64,000 nucleotides of DNA from Drosophila miranda (lineage: Eukaryota > Arthropoda > Insecta > Diptera > Drosophilidae): the NCBI RefSeq assembly GCF_003369915.1, contig NW_022881614.1, positions 19,136,336 to 19,200,335 on the forward strand. The letters are read 5' to 3'. Positions 36,188 through 49,131 of the stretch are shown one piece after another; positions within the stretch are counted from its first letter, which is position 1; every line of letters begins with the position of its first letter. A program made the translations under genes and the position numbers. The notes under the pieces are model-generated. The model saw only the letters and a program-made list of their open reading frames with translations. It was not told where the DNA came from and did no database searches.

Positions 36188-37678
36188 ATGGAACTACGTT
36201 CATCTAAGTCCCTCACTAAAGTCTCTCGTAGCATTAACAAACCGTCAACTGCTGATCCAATGAGTTCTGCTACTGCCTCAGCTCTTAAAGCCCAGCTCAC
36301 TTCAGAACTGACAATACTTAATTCTACGCAAAAGCAAGTTAACGACCAACGTGCTACGGATGGTCCCAATAACATTCCCCACTACCATGCCCCACAGCCA
36401 ACTGACGACCCTCATGTTTCTTGGCAGGACAGAGGAGCTCTCCCTCCTCCAAAAAGGAAACTTCACTCAACTGAACGCAGTCTCCCAAGTAGTCGAAACC
36501 CTTCCAACTGCCGACGGTACCGAAGATATGGACCTCAGCCCTCACAAGGAGTGTAATGAATCCCCTATAACCAAACGCAACCCTCTGCCTCCTCCAATCA
36601 TCATACCCGGGTAAACGACATCGCAATGTTCTGGTCAATGCTGGATACGTTGGCAAGCCCCGAAAATTACCGTATAAAAACAAGCACTGGAGGACAAATT
36701 AGACTCCTATGCAACGACTCAACCACTTACCGCAAAATCGCCTCCGCGTTGATGGCTAAAGGCGTTCTCTGTCATAGCTACCAGTTGAAAGAAGAACGGT
36801 CATATAGAGTAGTAATCAAAAATCTTCACCCCTCCACCCCAACTGATTATATTAAGCAAGATCTCATGGCCAAGGGGCATCTAGCCCGATTCATCCACAA
36901 TCCTCTTAACAGAGCGACCAAGAAGCAGCTCAGCTTATTTTTCGTGGACTTAGAGCTAAATGAAAATAATAAAGAGATTTTCAAAGTATCAGACCTCTGC
37001 AGACAAAAGATAACTGTTGAGCAGCCACAACGCAAACAGGAGATATCACAGTGTCACCGTTGTCAAGAATACGAACACACCAAAAGATATTGCAACAAAA
37101 AATTTGTTTTTGTTAAATGCGGGGGTCCGCATCCCACCATAGAATGCTCAAAGCCACAAGACGTCGAACCCAAGTGTGCCAACTGTCTTGGCTCCCACAC
37201 TGCCAATTATAGAGGTTGTAGGGTCTACCAACAGCTTCTATTGAAATTGTACCCACAACCACCACAGGTAAATTGGGAAAACACTCATCAGGCGCAACCT
37301 AGGGGAAAGAATACTTCCGGGCGCACCCAGAAAAACTCTCGCTCGCTCTCGAGAAGCAGCAGACAGAGGGACATGCCACGCAACGATATGTCCATTTCCC
37401 AGCCAAAAAGTCAGGAAAAACATATATCCTATGCTGAAGTCGCTAGAGGAGCCCAGCACCGATCAAGGAGTATAGCAAGAGAACCAGGAAACCGGAACCC
37501 ATCCCGTACTCGTACCCAACCAGAATCACCTCACAACACGCCTCTTGAGAACAAGCTAATGAATCTTGCAGATAAGCTAGACCAATTCATGCTAATGCAA
37601 AACAGGCTTATGAAAATGCAAGAGCAGATCCTCAACATTCTCTCAGCCACTAGCCTCTCAAAATGCCTTACCGTATAG
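36188..37678 (+). pseudogene. LINE ORF1 (gag-like RNA-binding protein), frame-disrupted
   Basis: N-terminal part begins MELRSSKSLTKVS at 36188. The frame changes around 36350-36480, and again at about 36613 where the IIIPG reading passes to VNDIAMFW. The C-terminal 350 codons (36626-37678) are open and carry three knuckles: CHRCQEYEHTKRYC, CGGPHPTIEC and CANCLGSHTANYRGC. It overlaps the ORF2 start by 16 bp, the usual Jockey-clade arrangement. Confidence 0.75.
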
Positions 37679-40321
37679 GTATTTGGAGTGCGTCGGGCAT
37701 AGCCAACAAAAGCCTAGAACTCAAAAACTTCATTGCATCGAATCAAATCGACATAATGCTTCTCTCGGAAACGCACTTCTGCAGCAGAACAACATTCAAA
37801 CTAATAGGATACGAACTCTACACTGCAAATCATCCCTCCGATAGTTTCAGAGGAGGATCTGCTATCCTCATCCGCAGCAGCCTCAAGCACTTCCCAATCA
37901 ACCCCATTACAGATGGCCAAATTCAAGCCGCTAACATGGTGCTAAGTACCTCTCTAGGAGAAACAACTATCTCGGCTATCTACTGTCCTCCTGCTACCTT
38001 ATGGACAAGTTCTCAGTTCCGCTCTTTATTATCTAGTTTTGGGCCAAAATACATTGCAGCTGGGGACTGGAATGCGAAGCACCAATGGTGGGGAAACCCT
38101 CGCTCCTGCCCTAGAGGTCGCGAAATCCACGACTATATAGTCTCAAGTGGAGCCAACATTCTTGCCACTGGCTCTGCAACCCACTACCCATACGACTCCA
38201 ACAGATCGCCTAGTGCCTTGGAGTTCGCTATCTACAAAGGCGTTCCCCATAGATTCCTGCACATACAAGCGAACTTCGACCTTCCCTCCGATCACCTACC
38301 GCTTCTCATAGAAATGCACTTATCCCATGTCAACTACCCCACTAAACAGAAGCTCCTGCACAGTCGAGCAAACATTGAGATTTTTCAAACCCATTTGGAA
38401 GATCACATCCGACTTAACGAGAGATTCGAGTCTCCAGAAGACATTGACGCGGCTGTACGCTCGCTTAATAGCCTCATCCAGGAAGCAGCTCTCTCCGCAG
38501 AACCACCCACGTCCGAGGAGCGCTCGACCCGACCTGCTGCATCACCTGACCCTCACATCGAAAACCTTGTGCGTATCAAGAGAAGACTAAGGAAAGCTTT
38601 CATAAGAACTCACGACCCAGACACTAAAGCTCAGATGCACAGAGCGGGCAGAAACTTAAAAAAGGCCCTCGCTGAGAAAAGCAGCAAACACTTCGACGAA
38701 ATGCTAAAAAGAGCCGATACAACCGAAAGTAGCCAGGTCAATCTCTGGAAACTCACCCGTGGCATCAAGAGGCAGCCACTGTGCAGCTTTCCATTAAGAA
38801 ACGACAACGGTACCTGGGTGAAGTCTGACTTGGAAAAAGCAGAAACGTTCGCTAGAAATTTAGAGACCAGATTCACTCCAGCCGATGTAGCACCTCAAGA
38901 TCACACGCGAGCACTCTCCTGGTACTTAGAAGCGCCCCTACAGATGTCGATCCCAACCAAGCCAGTTTCACCTTCTGAAGTCCAAGCGGAAATAAAAGCT
39001 CTTGTGAAAAACAAAGCTCCTGGGCACGATTTAATAGATGCCCGCATCGCAAAACGCCATCCTTCGCATCGGCCACTTCCCCACCCAATGGAAGTGTGCA
39101 ATGATTGTGATGATACTAAAGCCAGGTAAACCAACGTCAGCCCTAGAGTCATACAGACCAATAAGCCTACTGCCAGTTTTCTCCAAGATATTCGAAAGAA
39201 TATTCTTGAACAGAATGGTGGCAGAAAGCTGCGTCAAGGAAGCTATTCCACAGCACCAATTCGGTTTCAGAAGACAGCACGGGACTCCGGAACAAGTACA
39301 CAGAGTGGCTCAACACATCCTCAACGCTTATGAAACTAAGCAATACTGCTCAGGGGTGTTTCTCGACGTGAAACAAGCTTTCGACAAAGTCTGGCACAAG
39401 GGACTTTTATATAAATTAAAGATTCTACTACCCGCCCCCCAGTATTCAGTCATAAAGTCATTTTTGGGAGAAAGAACGTTTATTGTCACAATCAAGGACG
39501 CTATTTCAGACATAAAAATTATCAGAGCTGGAGTTCCACAAGGCAGCGTCCTTGGGCCAATCCTGTACACATTGTTTACACGCGACATGCCGCTACCGCA
39601 CGTCAACCCAAGCAACTTCCTGGTCGCCACTTACGCTGACGATACTGCTATTCTTTCGTCATCCACCTGCTACAGAGCCGTTGCTGAACAACTTCAAATC
39701 TACCTCGAATCCGTGGAAAAATGGGAAAAAAAATGGAACATCACAATTAACGAAACAAAGTCAGTTAACGTAAATTTTACTCTAAGAAGCAAGCACCCAC
39801 CAGACCTAACCTTCAATGGAAATATAATTCCGCGCAAGAGCAGTCACTGCTACCTCGGTGTCCACTTCGATAAAAGCCTAACTTGGGGACCGCATATCAG
39901 AGCTACAGTCATCAAATGTCAAAACAAACTCAAAAAGTTGCACTGGCTCATGAACTCAAAAAGTAAGCTTCCCCTACGCAATAAAGTCATATTGTACAAG
40001 GCAACTATAATCCCTATATGGACATATGCCATTCAAGTCTGGGGATGTGCAGCGAAGACGCATCTGAATAAAATCAGAGTCATGCAAGCGAAGGCTCTAA
40101 GGGCGATGACAGGTGCCCCGTGGTTTGTTCGGACCACAATGCTGGAAAGAGATCTCCTCATCCCAAAAATTGGAGATCAAATAAACCATCATAGCAGTCG
40201 ATACAACGATAGGCTCATTAACCATCCAAATGAAACAGCTAGAGGATTACTGCACCCCCAAATCCCACGCAGACTCAAACGTCTACACCCATCGAACATA
40301 ATAAATAGAAAAATTTGCTGA
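37663..40321 (+). pseudogene. LINE ORF2 (endonuclease-reverse transcriptase), one frame break
   Basis: Endonuclease motifs: LLSETHF, AAGDWNAKHQWWG, SDHLPLL. Reverse transcriptase motifs: SYRPISLLPVFSKIFE, HQFGFRRQHGT, FLDVKQAFDKVWHKGL, GVPQGSVLGP and the catalytic YADDTAIL. The two halves (37663-39129 and 39038-40321) lie in different frames. At the joint (about 39036) roughly 20 residues expected between KNKAPGHDLID and NAILRIGHFPTQWK seem missing, so a small deletion is likely. Confidence 0.82.
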
Positions 40322-40490
40322 ATAACACATCATTAAAATGTATATATAAACCTAATCATTGAACTCTTATAAAATGTAGTAAGCCAATGTAAATATCACT
40401 AATATTAGATCATAGTTTAAGTAAAGCTGATTTCTAATAAAATAAAATAAAATTTAAAAAAAAAAAAACAAAAAAAAAAAACAAAAAAAA

Positions 40491-40500
40491 CCAACTACTT
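40491..40500 (+). repeat. LINE target-site duplication, right
   Basis: CCAACTACTT immediately after the poly-A tail, continuing AACCGACTTG as in the empty sites of other units. Confidence 0.9.
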
Positions 40501-40525
40501 AACCGACTTGTATGATTTATGGTGT

Positions 40526-43439
40526 TCACTTCTTGAACTTTTTGCCTTTGCCTCCTCTGCGATTTGGATTTGCTCCCGTCTTTGACTTCTTCAGCTGTCC
40601 GATCTGCTTGGACTTCAGATTGTTCTGCCTTTTGATGGGTTTGCCCTCCAGCACGGGCACATCGTCAGCGTCGATACGCGAGGCCTTGGCCAGTTTGGCG
40701 TTTGCTTTGGCACTTGCTGCTGGCTTAGCTGTTTGCTGATTGACTTGGGCCTTCTTGTCCTTTGGCTGGAACCTTTTCGCTTCGGGCTTGGGTGCTGCTG
40801 GAGACTGCTTTCCAGGAGACGCTTTGCCATTGGACTGAGACGGGAACTTCTTACCGGCTTCCGGTTTGGATGGTTTTCCCTTCCCATTGGCCTGCGCTGC
40901 CTTGAACTGGGGCTCCTGCTTCTTTTGGGCCTTCGGTAGTCCGTTCTTCTCTAGTGGCTTCTCCTTCTTTTGGATTTTTGGTGTTCCGTTCTTCTCAAGG
41001 CGCTTCTCCTTCTTTTGGCCCGTCGGTGCACCGGTCGCCACCTGGAGCTTCTCGTTCTTTTGAGCTTTCGGTGTACCGTTCGTCTCTTGGGGTTGCTCTG
41101 GCTTTGGGGTCTTGGCCACCTTGACGGGCTTCTCGAATACCTTGGCCACATACTTCTTTTTGTTCGCCTCGAGCTTCTTTTTCTTCAGATCCAGGTCAAT
41201 ATCTGTGAGGCTTGGCTTGCCGGCCCGCTTGCCCAGCAGCTTGCGAGGAGCCTTTTCCGCATCCGCATTTTCTTCTGCATCCTCAGCCGCTCCCTTAGCT
41301 TCCGCTGCTGCAGTTGTGGTCTCGCCCTCGATGGGTTCATCGAGCTGCTTCTCGTCCTCCTCCTGCTGCTCCTTGGTTATGGGTATCGTGTTGGAGAGCT
41401 TCTTCAGCTTGGCCACATAGAAGCCGTCCATGTTGTGGGTGTGTGGATAATAGCGCTTGGTCAGATTCAAGCTGGGATGGAACCGATACTGCCGGAACTT
41501 GGTGAAGCCCTCAACGCCAAAGTCAAGTCCTGTGGGTACCAGCTTAACGTTGCGCTTCTTCAGCGCATAGTCGATGACCCATTCGTTTTCCTCGGGCAGC
41601 ACAGAGCAGGTGGAGTACACAATGATACCACCGGTCGATGATTTGGCATCCACACAGTCGATGGCGGTGAGGAGAAGCTTGCGCTGAAGATTGTAGCAGC
41701 GTTGCACGTCCACATCCGATTTCGTCGTCTTCACACTGGGATCCTTGGACACGACACCAGTTCCAGTGCAGGGGGCATCCAGCAGGATACGATCGAAGCC
41801 GGTCATTATTTTACGGAACTTGGTGCCGTCCTCGCAGCTCACGACAGAATTTACAACTCCCAGCCGATGGAAGTTGGCCACAATGGCCTTGATGCGATCC
41901 CTGTTGGAATCGTTGGCGAAAAGCACGCCAGAGTTCTTCATGGCGGCCGCAATGTGGGAGCCCTTCCCGCCCGGAGCAGAGCACATGTCCAAAATGCGTT
42001 CGTTCTCCTGCGGGGCCAGCGCCATCACAGGCAGCATCGAGGAGGCGCCCTGGATCATATAATAACCGCCCAAATACTCCGGAGTGGCACCCAGCGGCAC
42101 CTGAGAGTTGAAGATTACCAAGCCCTCTTTGGACCACTTGCCCAGGGGATCCAGATAAACGCCACGATTGATCAGGGCGCCGGCCAGCTGCCGGCGGCGT
42201 ATTTTCAGCGTATTCGTACGGATTGTTAGCGGACGGGCCACCTAGAAGGAAGGATAAATTGGTTAAACTTCATTTCAGTCTCCTGCGATGATGGTTACTC
42301 ACCTCTGATGATTCTAGGTATTCCATGAGCTCGCTCAGAGGGAACATATCCATAAGGAAATCATTGTAGCTATAGTACAGACAAAGATCCTGGCGCAGCC
42401 GATCGATGTACTCGCTGCGTGATCGATCAGCCTGACGGTATTTCTTAAAGTCGGACAGGACCAGGGTGACGTCCTTGATGCGCTGCTGCACGTCCTGTAA
42501 GGTGATTTCTTTCTCGGCCTCCTCCTCTTCGGTCGGCAGCTGAAACACATCCTGATGATCCACTGTCATTTGCATTTCCTCTTCTGCCTCCTGGGCTTCT
42601 TTGGCCTCGCGTTTCTTCAGCTTCTTATTGGCGCGTTCAATGGGAAGCTTGTCATCGTCATCATCATCCTCGTCGTCGTCCTCATCATCATCGCTACCAC
42701 TACCTTCTTGCGCACCTTCATCACCGGATATATCAAAGTCGTCATCAGAGTTGGCCTCATCATCATCGTCGGACAGATCTGCCAGCTTGCCAACTTTAGC
42801 ATCATCTTCATCGGAATCTTCTTCAATCTCCTGCTCGTCGTCATCTACGTCTTCAGCCGATTCCGCGTCTGAGTCATCTTCCTGACCACTTTCCGCCTCC
42901 AACTCAGCGTCAGAGTCCTCCTCCAACTCCTCCTCCGAATCTGGCTCCGGCTGTGGCAGCTTTTTTAATTTCTGCTGCTTCTTCGGCTTTAGCCAATCGT
43001 CATTTTCATCTGTGAAGCCCTTGGTAGCAGAAGCCTTTGTGGTTTGCCGGCTGGTACAAGCTGTGGAACCTCCTCGTCTGAGGATGCGTTTTGAGGCTCC
43101 ACCTCATCCTCGGGCTCGCTGTCGCTGTTGTATTTCTTTTGTCGTTGAGCCAGCTGCTTTTGCTGCCCCTTTGCACGCTTCTCCTGTATCTTAACCTTTT
43201 GCACAACCTTCTACTGCTCACGCTTGACGACACGCTGCTTCTGGCGGTGAGACAGCTTCTTATCCTCCTCTTCCTGGGGAGCTGCACGATACAATTCTTC
43301 AAATAAGCAAACTCTTCAGCGGGGCATTTCAACATTACTTACCAAAAGACTGCTTGCGGAATACCGGTGCGCCCTGTTTGCGCGCCTTGCGGCCAGGTCC
43401 CTTCTTCGGTTTGTCATCGAACTCAGCCTTGCGACCCAT
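40526..43439 (-). pseudogene. Nop2: Nop2/NSUN1 methyltransferase, unit 2 copy, LINE in its 3' UTR
   Basis: Exons: 43343-43439, 42303-43281, 40526-42241. Exon 3 is completely open to the native stop (571 residues) with intact CSAPGGKGSH, DAPCTGTG and STCS motifs and the native Lys-rich tail ending GKGKKFKK. Exon 2 is broken by the TAG at 43211-43213 and the 1-bp loss near 43037 shared with units 1 and 3. A Jockey-type LINE sits 26 bp beyond the stop codon, in antisense, separating the gene from its polyA signal (35585-35590). Only about 50 bp upstream of the ATG is native sequence. Confidence 0.88.
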
Positions 43440-43656
43440 ACTTTTAACTAAAATTCTTTAATTTTTGAGCAGAAACAAAATAAAAACAGATATCTCTGCT
43501 GGTGACCTATAATTTAAATATCAAATAATCACACAATTTTCTTGTATTCTAAAACTTTACATGGCATCGCGCTGTCAATCAGCTTGAACATTGTATTACT
43601 TTTTATAGATTTAAATGCATTCGAGACAAAACTTAAACTGACACCAAAGTAAATGA

Positions 43657-45578
43657 TTATTTTGGGCGCCACAATTCACACACAGGGGGCGACTGCACTG
43701 CTGGCGGGGGACACTTAAAATCCAACGAGAATTTACGTAAATTTCCAACGCTCAAATTGACACGCACATCGTCCCTATCATGACCGAGCACCGGCGGCAG
43801 GATGCCGCAGAAGAACTGCGCGTAGCTCAGGTGGAACAGCTGCGGTGCTTTGAATTCGCTCTCAAATGCATAGGGACGATATTCGAAGTTCTGGGAGTTG
43901 TGGTTCGGCCCAAAAAACGTATCGTAGGCTAGCTGGAGGCCATTGAGATCGGCCAGACGTTCCTTTAGCGACACTGCTGGCGTCCGGGCAGCGCATTTGA
44001 TGGCGTTCTGGAAGACCTTCGTCTCGCGAATCTGCAATCCCACAGAGAAGAGAATCGAAGAGAATGCCCTCCTGTTCGAAGGCATGGGTCAGCTCATGGG
44101 CCAGGACACCGCCCATCAAGCTGAACTGGAAGATATGGTGCTGGCGGCTATCGAAGAGGGGCCACTGCAGAAAGATCAGGGGCACAGTGATCGTGTTCCG
44201 CTCGTTCTCGTAGAAGGGGGAGGTACGGGCCTTGACCACATCATCATTGACATAGTAGAGGTGCAGGTCCAATCGGGAGTGTGGCAGCCGGAGAGCATCG
44301 TGCTGGAGTCGGGTGCGCAGACTCAAGGCCTCGAGGATATTCCCCAGAAAGAGGGAGTCCGAGAAATTGGCACTTTCATAGTGGCTCCTCTGGAAGATTC
44401 CCCACTCGCCGCTTCATAGCCCCCAGCTTTTTCATCACATAAGATAGTTGTTCTGCACTTAGCTGCAGGCGATTGGCATTCAAGTAACTGCTGAACATAA
44501 TCTTGAGGCTATCGAAGATCAACAGCAGCTGTTTGGTGTCCAACAAATCCCTGTGCCTGTACACATAGCGTTTATACAGGTAGTTCATGCCCAAGGGGAG
44601 CAGGGCCCGCATGTGGTGAATGCATGTCTTGGGGTTGCGCCTGGCTGGTGCCGACTACTTCAGCAGAACGGTGAGACGCAGTCGGAGATAGAGATTAATG
44701 GTGCTTTTACTGGCATTACTCAAAAGCTGGCCAAGCTCCCGCAAATAATCCACATCGCTGACCTCGAAAAGCACCCCCTCCAGATGACCCGACAGCAGCA
44801 CATGAAAGTAACCTTGCCAATTGATCTCTGGTATGTGCTGCGTGAGACCGGCCAAGGACCAGGACTGTACCAGAGGCTCCTCTTGGCGGTGCGTGGCTTC
44901 CAGTTGCCGCAGCTGATCCACCAGCCTGGAGATTGCCTCTACGCTTCCAGAGTGATTGCGTTGAAGGACCTGCAGGGCACGTCGCTCGCTGTAGCTATTA
45001 CTGAGAGCGGGCATCTTGAGCAGCACCACCGGACGCAGCGAATCGTTGGTTTCGACATCTACGCGCTCGTCAAAGAACACCGCATTCAATCCGTGTCTAC
45101 GGAACTTAGCCGTTTCGAGCGCCCAATCGTTGGGCTCCAGCGAATGGAGATCTGGCTCTGACCAGTCTATCTCTGGATCCTTGATGCAGGCCTTGTAATA
45201 GGCTCGCATCTGGGCCAACAGTCGCGCCGCTGGTTCTTCATTCAATTCCAAATCACTCTCGATGAGCTCCCCCTCACTTTCCATGAACTCCTCCATGGCC
45301 TGGGCGTACAGATCCTCCACCAGCTGGAAGTTATCCACATATTTGGTGCCGTTAGCTGCTGAATAGTTACCGCAAGCATAGTTCCAGAAATTCCTGCAGG
45401 GATCTTCAGATCCGTTGAGGTTCTTATGTATCTGGAGAGCCGTGAGCATGTTTATGTCCACAAACGCTTGGGTGGGAGCCAATTCCAGCAGAAGGAAGGA
45501 ACACAGCAAATTCCAGCACCATTTCATGTTGTTCACTCGCTTGCCACTGAAATGTGTTTGAGAATTGAGAATCTCCAT
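43657..45578 (-). pseudogene. Neprilysin-like M13 metallopeptidase, unit 3 copy
   Basis: Signal-peptide start MKW at 45527, with an upstream Met at 45578. The N-terminal half is open to the TAG at 44655-44657 (after LRLRLTVLLK). The shared frameshift is near 44395. The HELTH site (44084-44098) is present, followed by the 11-bp net loss at about 44046, which shifts frame; unlike units 1-2 it lacks the compensating 22-bp deletion. Hence the third zinc ligand region is out of frame with HELTH. Confidence 0.85.
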
Positions 45579-45904
45579 GCTCGGCTGACCATGATTAAAG
45601 CATTCCAGACGGCTTTATCTGTGCTGCTGTGGGGGTAACGCCCAGCTGGAGCTTGGACTAGGGCTGGAATGGATATATCGCTAAATACAAACAACTAAAG
45701 CCTTAGGCCTGATCGATGCAAATTTGCAGTGGAAAAACGCGCTTTCTGATTACATTAATCCGAGCTTAACGTTTATTGAATATGTTCGTTAATTACAAGC
45801 AAAGTTTTAGTTCACAATCTTCAAACCGTAGCCAAGGCAATAGAAACAGTTCGCGGTATAAAACAGATCATCGTTTTGGGGGTATTCAGAGACAGCCTCT
45901 GGGA

Positions 45905-48900
45905 CTACCCCCCAACCATTTGACTAGGCTTCAGGCCTACACTTAACCAACTACTTAACCGACTTGTATGATTTATGGTGTTCACTTCTTGAACTTTTTG
46001 CCTTTGCCTCCTCTGCGATTTGGATTTGCTCCCGTCTTTGACTTCTTCAGCTGTCCGACTTCCGGACTGTCCGGACTTCAGATTGTTCTGCCTTTTGATG
46101 GGTTTGCCCTCCAGCACGGGCACATCGTCAGCGTCGATACGCGAGGCCTTGGCCAGTTTGGCGTTTGCTTTGGCACTTGCTGCTGGCTTAGCTGTTTGCT
46201 GATTGACTTGGGCCTTCTTGTCCTTTGGCTGGAACCTTTTCGCTTCGGGCTTGGGTGCTGCTGGAGACTGCTTTCCAGGAGACGCTTTGCCATTGGACTG
46301 AGACGGGAACTTCTTACCGGCTTCCGGTTTGGATGGTTTTCCCTTCCCATTGGCCTGCGCTGCCTTGAACTGGGGCTCCTGCTTCTTTTGGGCCTTCGGT
46401 AGTCCGTTCTTCTCTAGGGGCTTCTCCTTCTTTTGGATTTTCGGTGTTCCGTTCTTCTCAAGGCGCTTCTCCTTCTTTTGGCCCGTCGGTGCACCGGTCG
46501 CCTCCTGGGGCTTCTCGTTCTTTTGCGCTTTCGGTGTACCGTTCGTCTCTTGGGGTTGCTCTGGCTTTGGGGTCTTGGCCACCTTGACGGGCTTCTCGAA
46601 TACCTTGGCCACATACTTCTTTTTGTTCGCCTCGAGCTTCTTTTTCTTCAGATCCAGGTCAATATCTGTGAGGCTTGGCTTGCCGGCCCGCTTGCCCAGC
46701 AGCTTGCGAGGAGCCTTTTCCGCATCCGCATTTTCTTCTGCATCCTCAGCCGCTCCCTTAGCTTCCGCTGCTTCATTTGTGGTCTCGCCCTCGATGGGTT
46801 CATCGAGCTGCTTCTCGTCCTCCTCCTGCTGCTCCTTGGTTATGGGTATCGTGTTGGAGAACTTCTTCAGCTTGGCCACATAGAAGCCGTCCATGTTGTG
46901 GGTGTGTAGATAATAGCGCTTGGTCAGATTCAAGCTGGGATGGAACCGATGCTGCCGGAACTTGGTGAAGCCCTCAACGCCAAAGTCAAGTCCTGTGGGT
47001 ACCAGCTTAACGTTGCGCTTCTTCAGCGCATAGTCGATGACCCACTCGTTTTCCTCGGGCAGCACAGAGCAGGTGGAGTACACAATGATGCCACCGGTCG
47101 ATGATTTGGCATCCACACAGTCGATGGCGGTGAGGAGAAGCTTGCGCTGAAGATTGTAGCAGCGTTGCACGTCCACATCCGATTTCGTCGTCTTCACACT
47201 GGGATCCTTGGACACGACACCAGTTCCAGTGCAGGGGGCATCCAGCAGGATACGATCGAAGCCGGTCATTATTTTACGGAACTTGGTGCCGTCCTCGCAG
47301 CTCACGACAGAATTTACAACTCCCAGCCGATGGAAGTTGGCCACAACGGCCTTGATGCGATCCCTGTTGGAATCGTTGGCGAAAAGCACGCCAGAGTTCT
47401 TCATGGCGGCCGCAATGTGGGAGCCCTTCCCGCCCGGAGCAGAGCACATGTCCAAAATGCGTTCGTTCTCCTGCGGGGCCAGCACCATCACAGGCAGCAT
47501 CGAGGAGGCGCCCTGGATCATATAATAACCGCCCAGATACTCCGGAGTGGCACCCAGCGGCACCTGAGAGTTGAAGATTACCAAGCCCTCTTTGGACCAC
47601 TTGCCCAGGGGATCCAGATTAACGCCACGATTGATCAGGGCGCCGGCCAGCTGCCGGCGGCGTATTTTCAGTGTATTCGTATGGATTGTTAGCGGACGGG
47701 CCACCTAGAAGGAAGGATAAATTGGTTAAACTTCATTTCAGTCTCCTGCGATGATGGTTACTCACCTCTGATGATTCTAGGTATTCCATGAGCTCGCTCA
47801 GAGGGAACATATCCATAAGCTTTTCCATAAGGAAATCATTGTAGCTATAGTACAGACAAAGATCCTGGCGCAGCCGATCGATGTACTCGCTGCGTGATCG
47901 ATCAGCCTGACGGTATTTCTTAAAGTCGGACAGGACCAGGGTGACGTCCTTGATGCGCTGCTGCACGTCCTGTAAGGTGATTTCTTTCTCGGCCTCCTCC
48001 TCTTCGGTCGGCAGCTGAAACACATCCTGATGATCCACTGTCATTTGCATTTCCTCTTCTGCCTCCTGGGCTTCTTTGGCCTCGCGTTTCTTCAGCTTCT
48101 TATTGGCGCGTTCAATGGGAAGCTTGTCATCGTCATCATCATCCTCGTCGTCGTCCTCATCATCATCGCTACCACTACCTTCTTGCGCACCTTCATCACC
48201 GGATATATCAAAGTCGTCATCAGAGTTGGCCTCATCATCATCGTCGGACAGATCTGCCAGCTTGCCAACTTTAGCATCATCTTCATCGGAATCTTCTTCA
48301 ATCTCCTGCTCGTCGTCATCTACGTCTTCAGCCGATTCCGCGTCTGAGTCATCTTCCTGACCACTTTCCGCCTCCAACTCAGCGTCAGAGTCCTCCTCCA
48401 ACTCCTCCTCCGAATCTGGCTCCGGCTGTGGCAGCTTTTTTAATTTCTGCTGCTTCTTCGGCTTTAGCCAATCGTCATTTTCATCTGTGAAGCCCTTGGT
48501 AGCAGAAGCCTTTGTGGTTTGCCGGCTGGTACAAGCTGTGGAACCTCCTCGTCTGAGGATGCGTTTTGAGGCTCCACCTCATCCTCGGGCTCGCTGTCGC
48601 TGTTGTATTTCTTTTGTCGTTGAGCCAGCTGCTTTTGCTGCCCCCTTGCACGCTTCTCCTGTATCTTAACCTTTTGCACAACCTTCTACTGCTCACGCTT
48701 GACGACACGCTGCTTCTGGCGGTGAGACAGCTTCTTATCCTCCTCTTCCTGGGGAGCTGCACGATACAATTCTTCAAATAAGCAAACTCTTCAGCGGGGC
48801 ATTTCAACATTACTTACCAAAAGACTGCTTGCGGAATACCGGTGCGCCCTGTTTGCGCGCCTTGCGGCCAGGTCCCTTCTTCGGTTTGTCATCGAACTCA

Positions 48901-48914
48901 GCCTTGCGACCCAT
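45905..48914 (-). pseudogene. Nop2: Nop2/NSUN1 methyltransferase, unit 3 copy
   Basis: Exons: 48818-48914, 47766-48756, 45905-47704. Exon 2 carries the TAG at 48686-48688 and 1-bp loss near 48510 in common with units 1-2. Exon 3 is open with all catalytic motifs, but a 7-bp net gain at about 46057-46073 (CCGACTTCCGGACTGTCCGG) shifts the last residues, so the frame runs past the native stop (about 45989) to 45905. It retains the 12-bp EKLM segment and the long Asp run lost from unit 1. PolyA signal at 45772-45777. Confidence 0.88.
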
Positions 48915-49131
48915 ACTTTTAACTAAAATTCTTTAATTTTTGAGCAGAAACAAAATAAAAACAGATATCTCTGCTGGTGACCTATAATTTAAATATCAAA
49001 TAATCACACAATTTTCTTGTATTCTAAAACTTTACATGGCATCGCGCTGTCAATCAGCTTGAACATTGTATTACTTTTTATAGATTTAAATGCATTCGAG
49101 ACAAAACTTAAACTGACACCAAAGTAGATGA

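Larger units (their letters stand above)
35770..40490 (+). mobile_element. Jockey-clade LINE, nearly full length, in unit 2
   Basis: A 4.72-kb non-LTR element with an A-rich interrupted tail (about 40455-40490) flanked by the target-site duplication CCAACTACTT (35760-35769 and 40491-40500). It encodes a gag-like ORF1 with CCHC knuckles and an ORF2 with endonuclease and reverse transcriptase. ORF1 has at least two frame changes and ORF2 one, near 39036. The exact duplication and long tail point to recent insertion. It is present only in unit 2, so it came after the array formed, or was lost elsewhere. Confidence 0.9.
33531..43491 (-). repeat. Array unit 2, with a LINE insertion
   Basis: 9.96 kb, of which 4.72 kb is the LINE at 35770-40490. 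It lacks about 207 bp upstream of the M13 start compared with unit 1 (unit 1 coordinates 30168-30374), which removes the likely M13 promoter. Confidence 0.93.
43492..48966 (-). repeat. Array unit 3
   Basis: 5.48 kb. It is chimeric in its diagnostic changes: Nop2 exon 2 resembles units 1-2, whereas Nop2 exon 3 resembles units 4-5. Confidence 0.93.
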
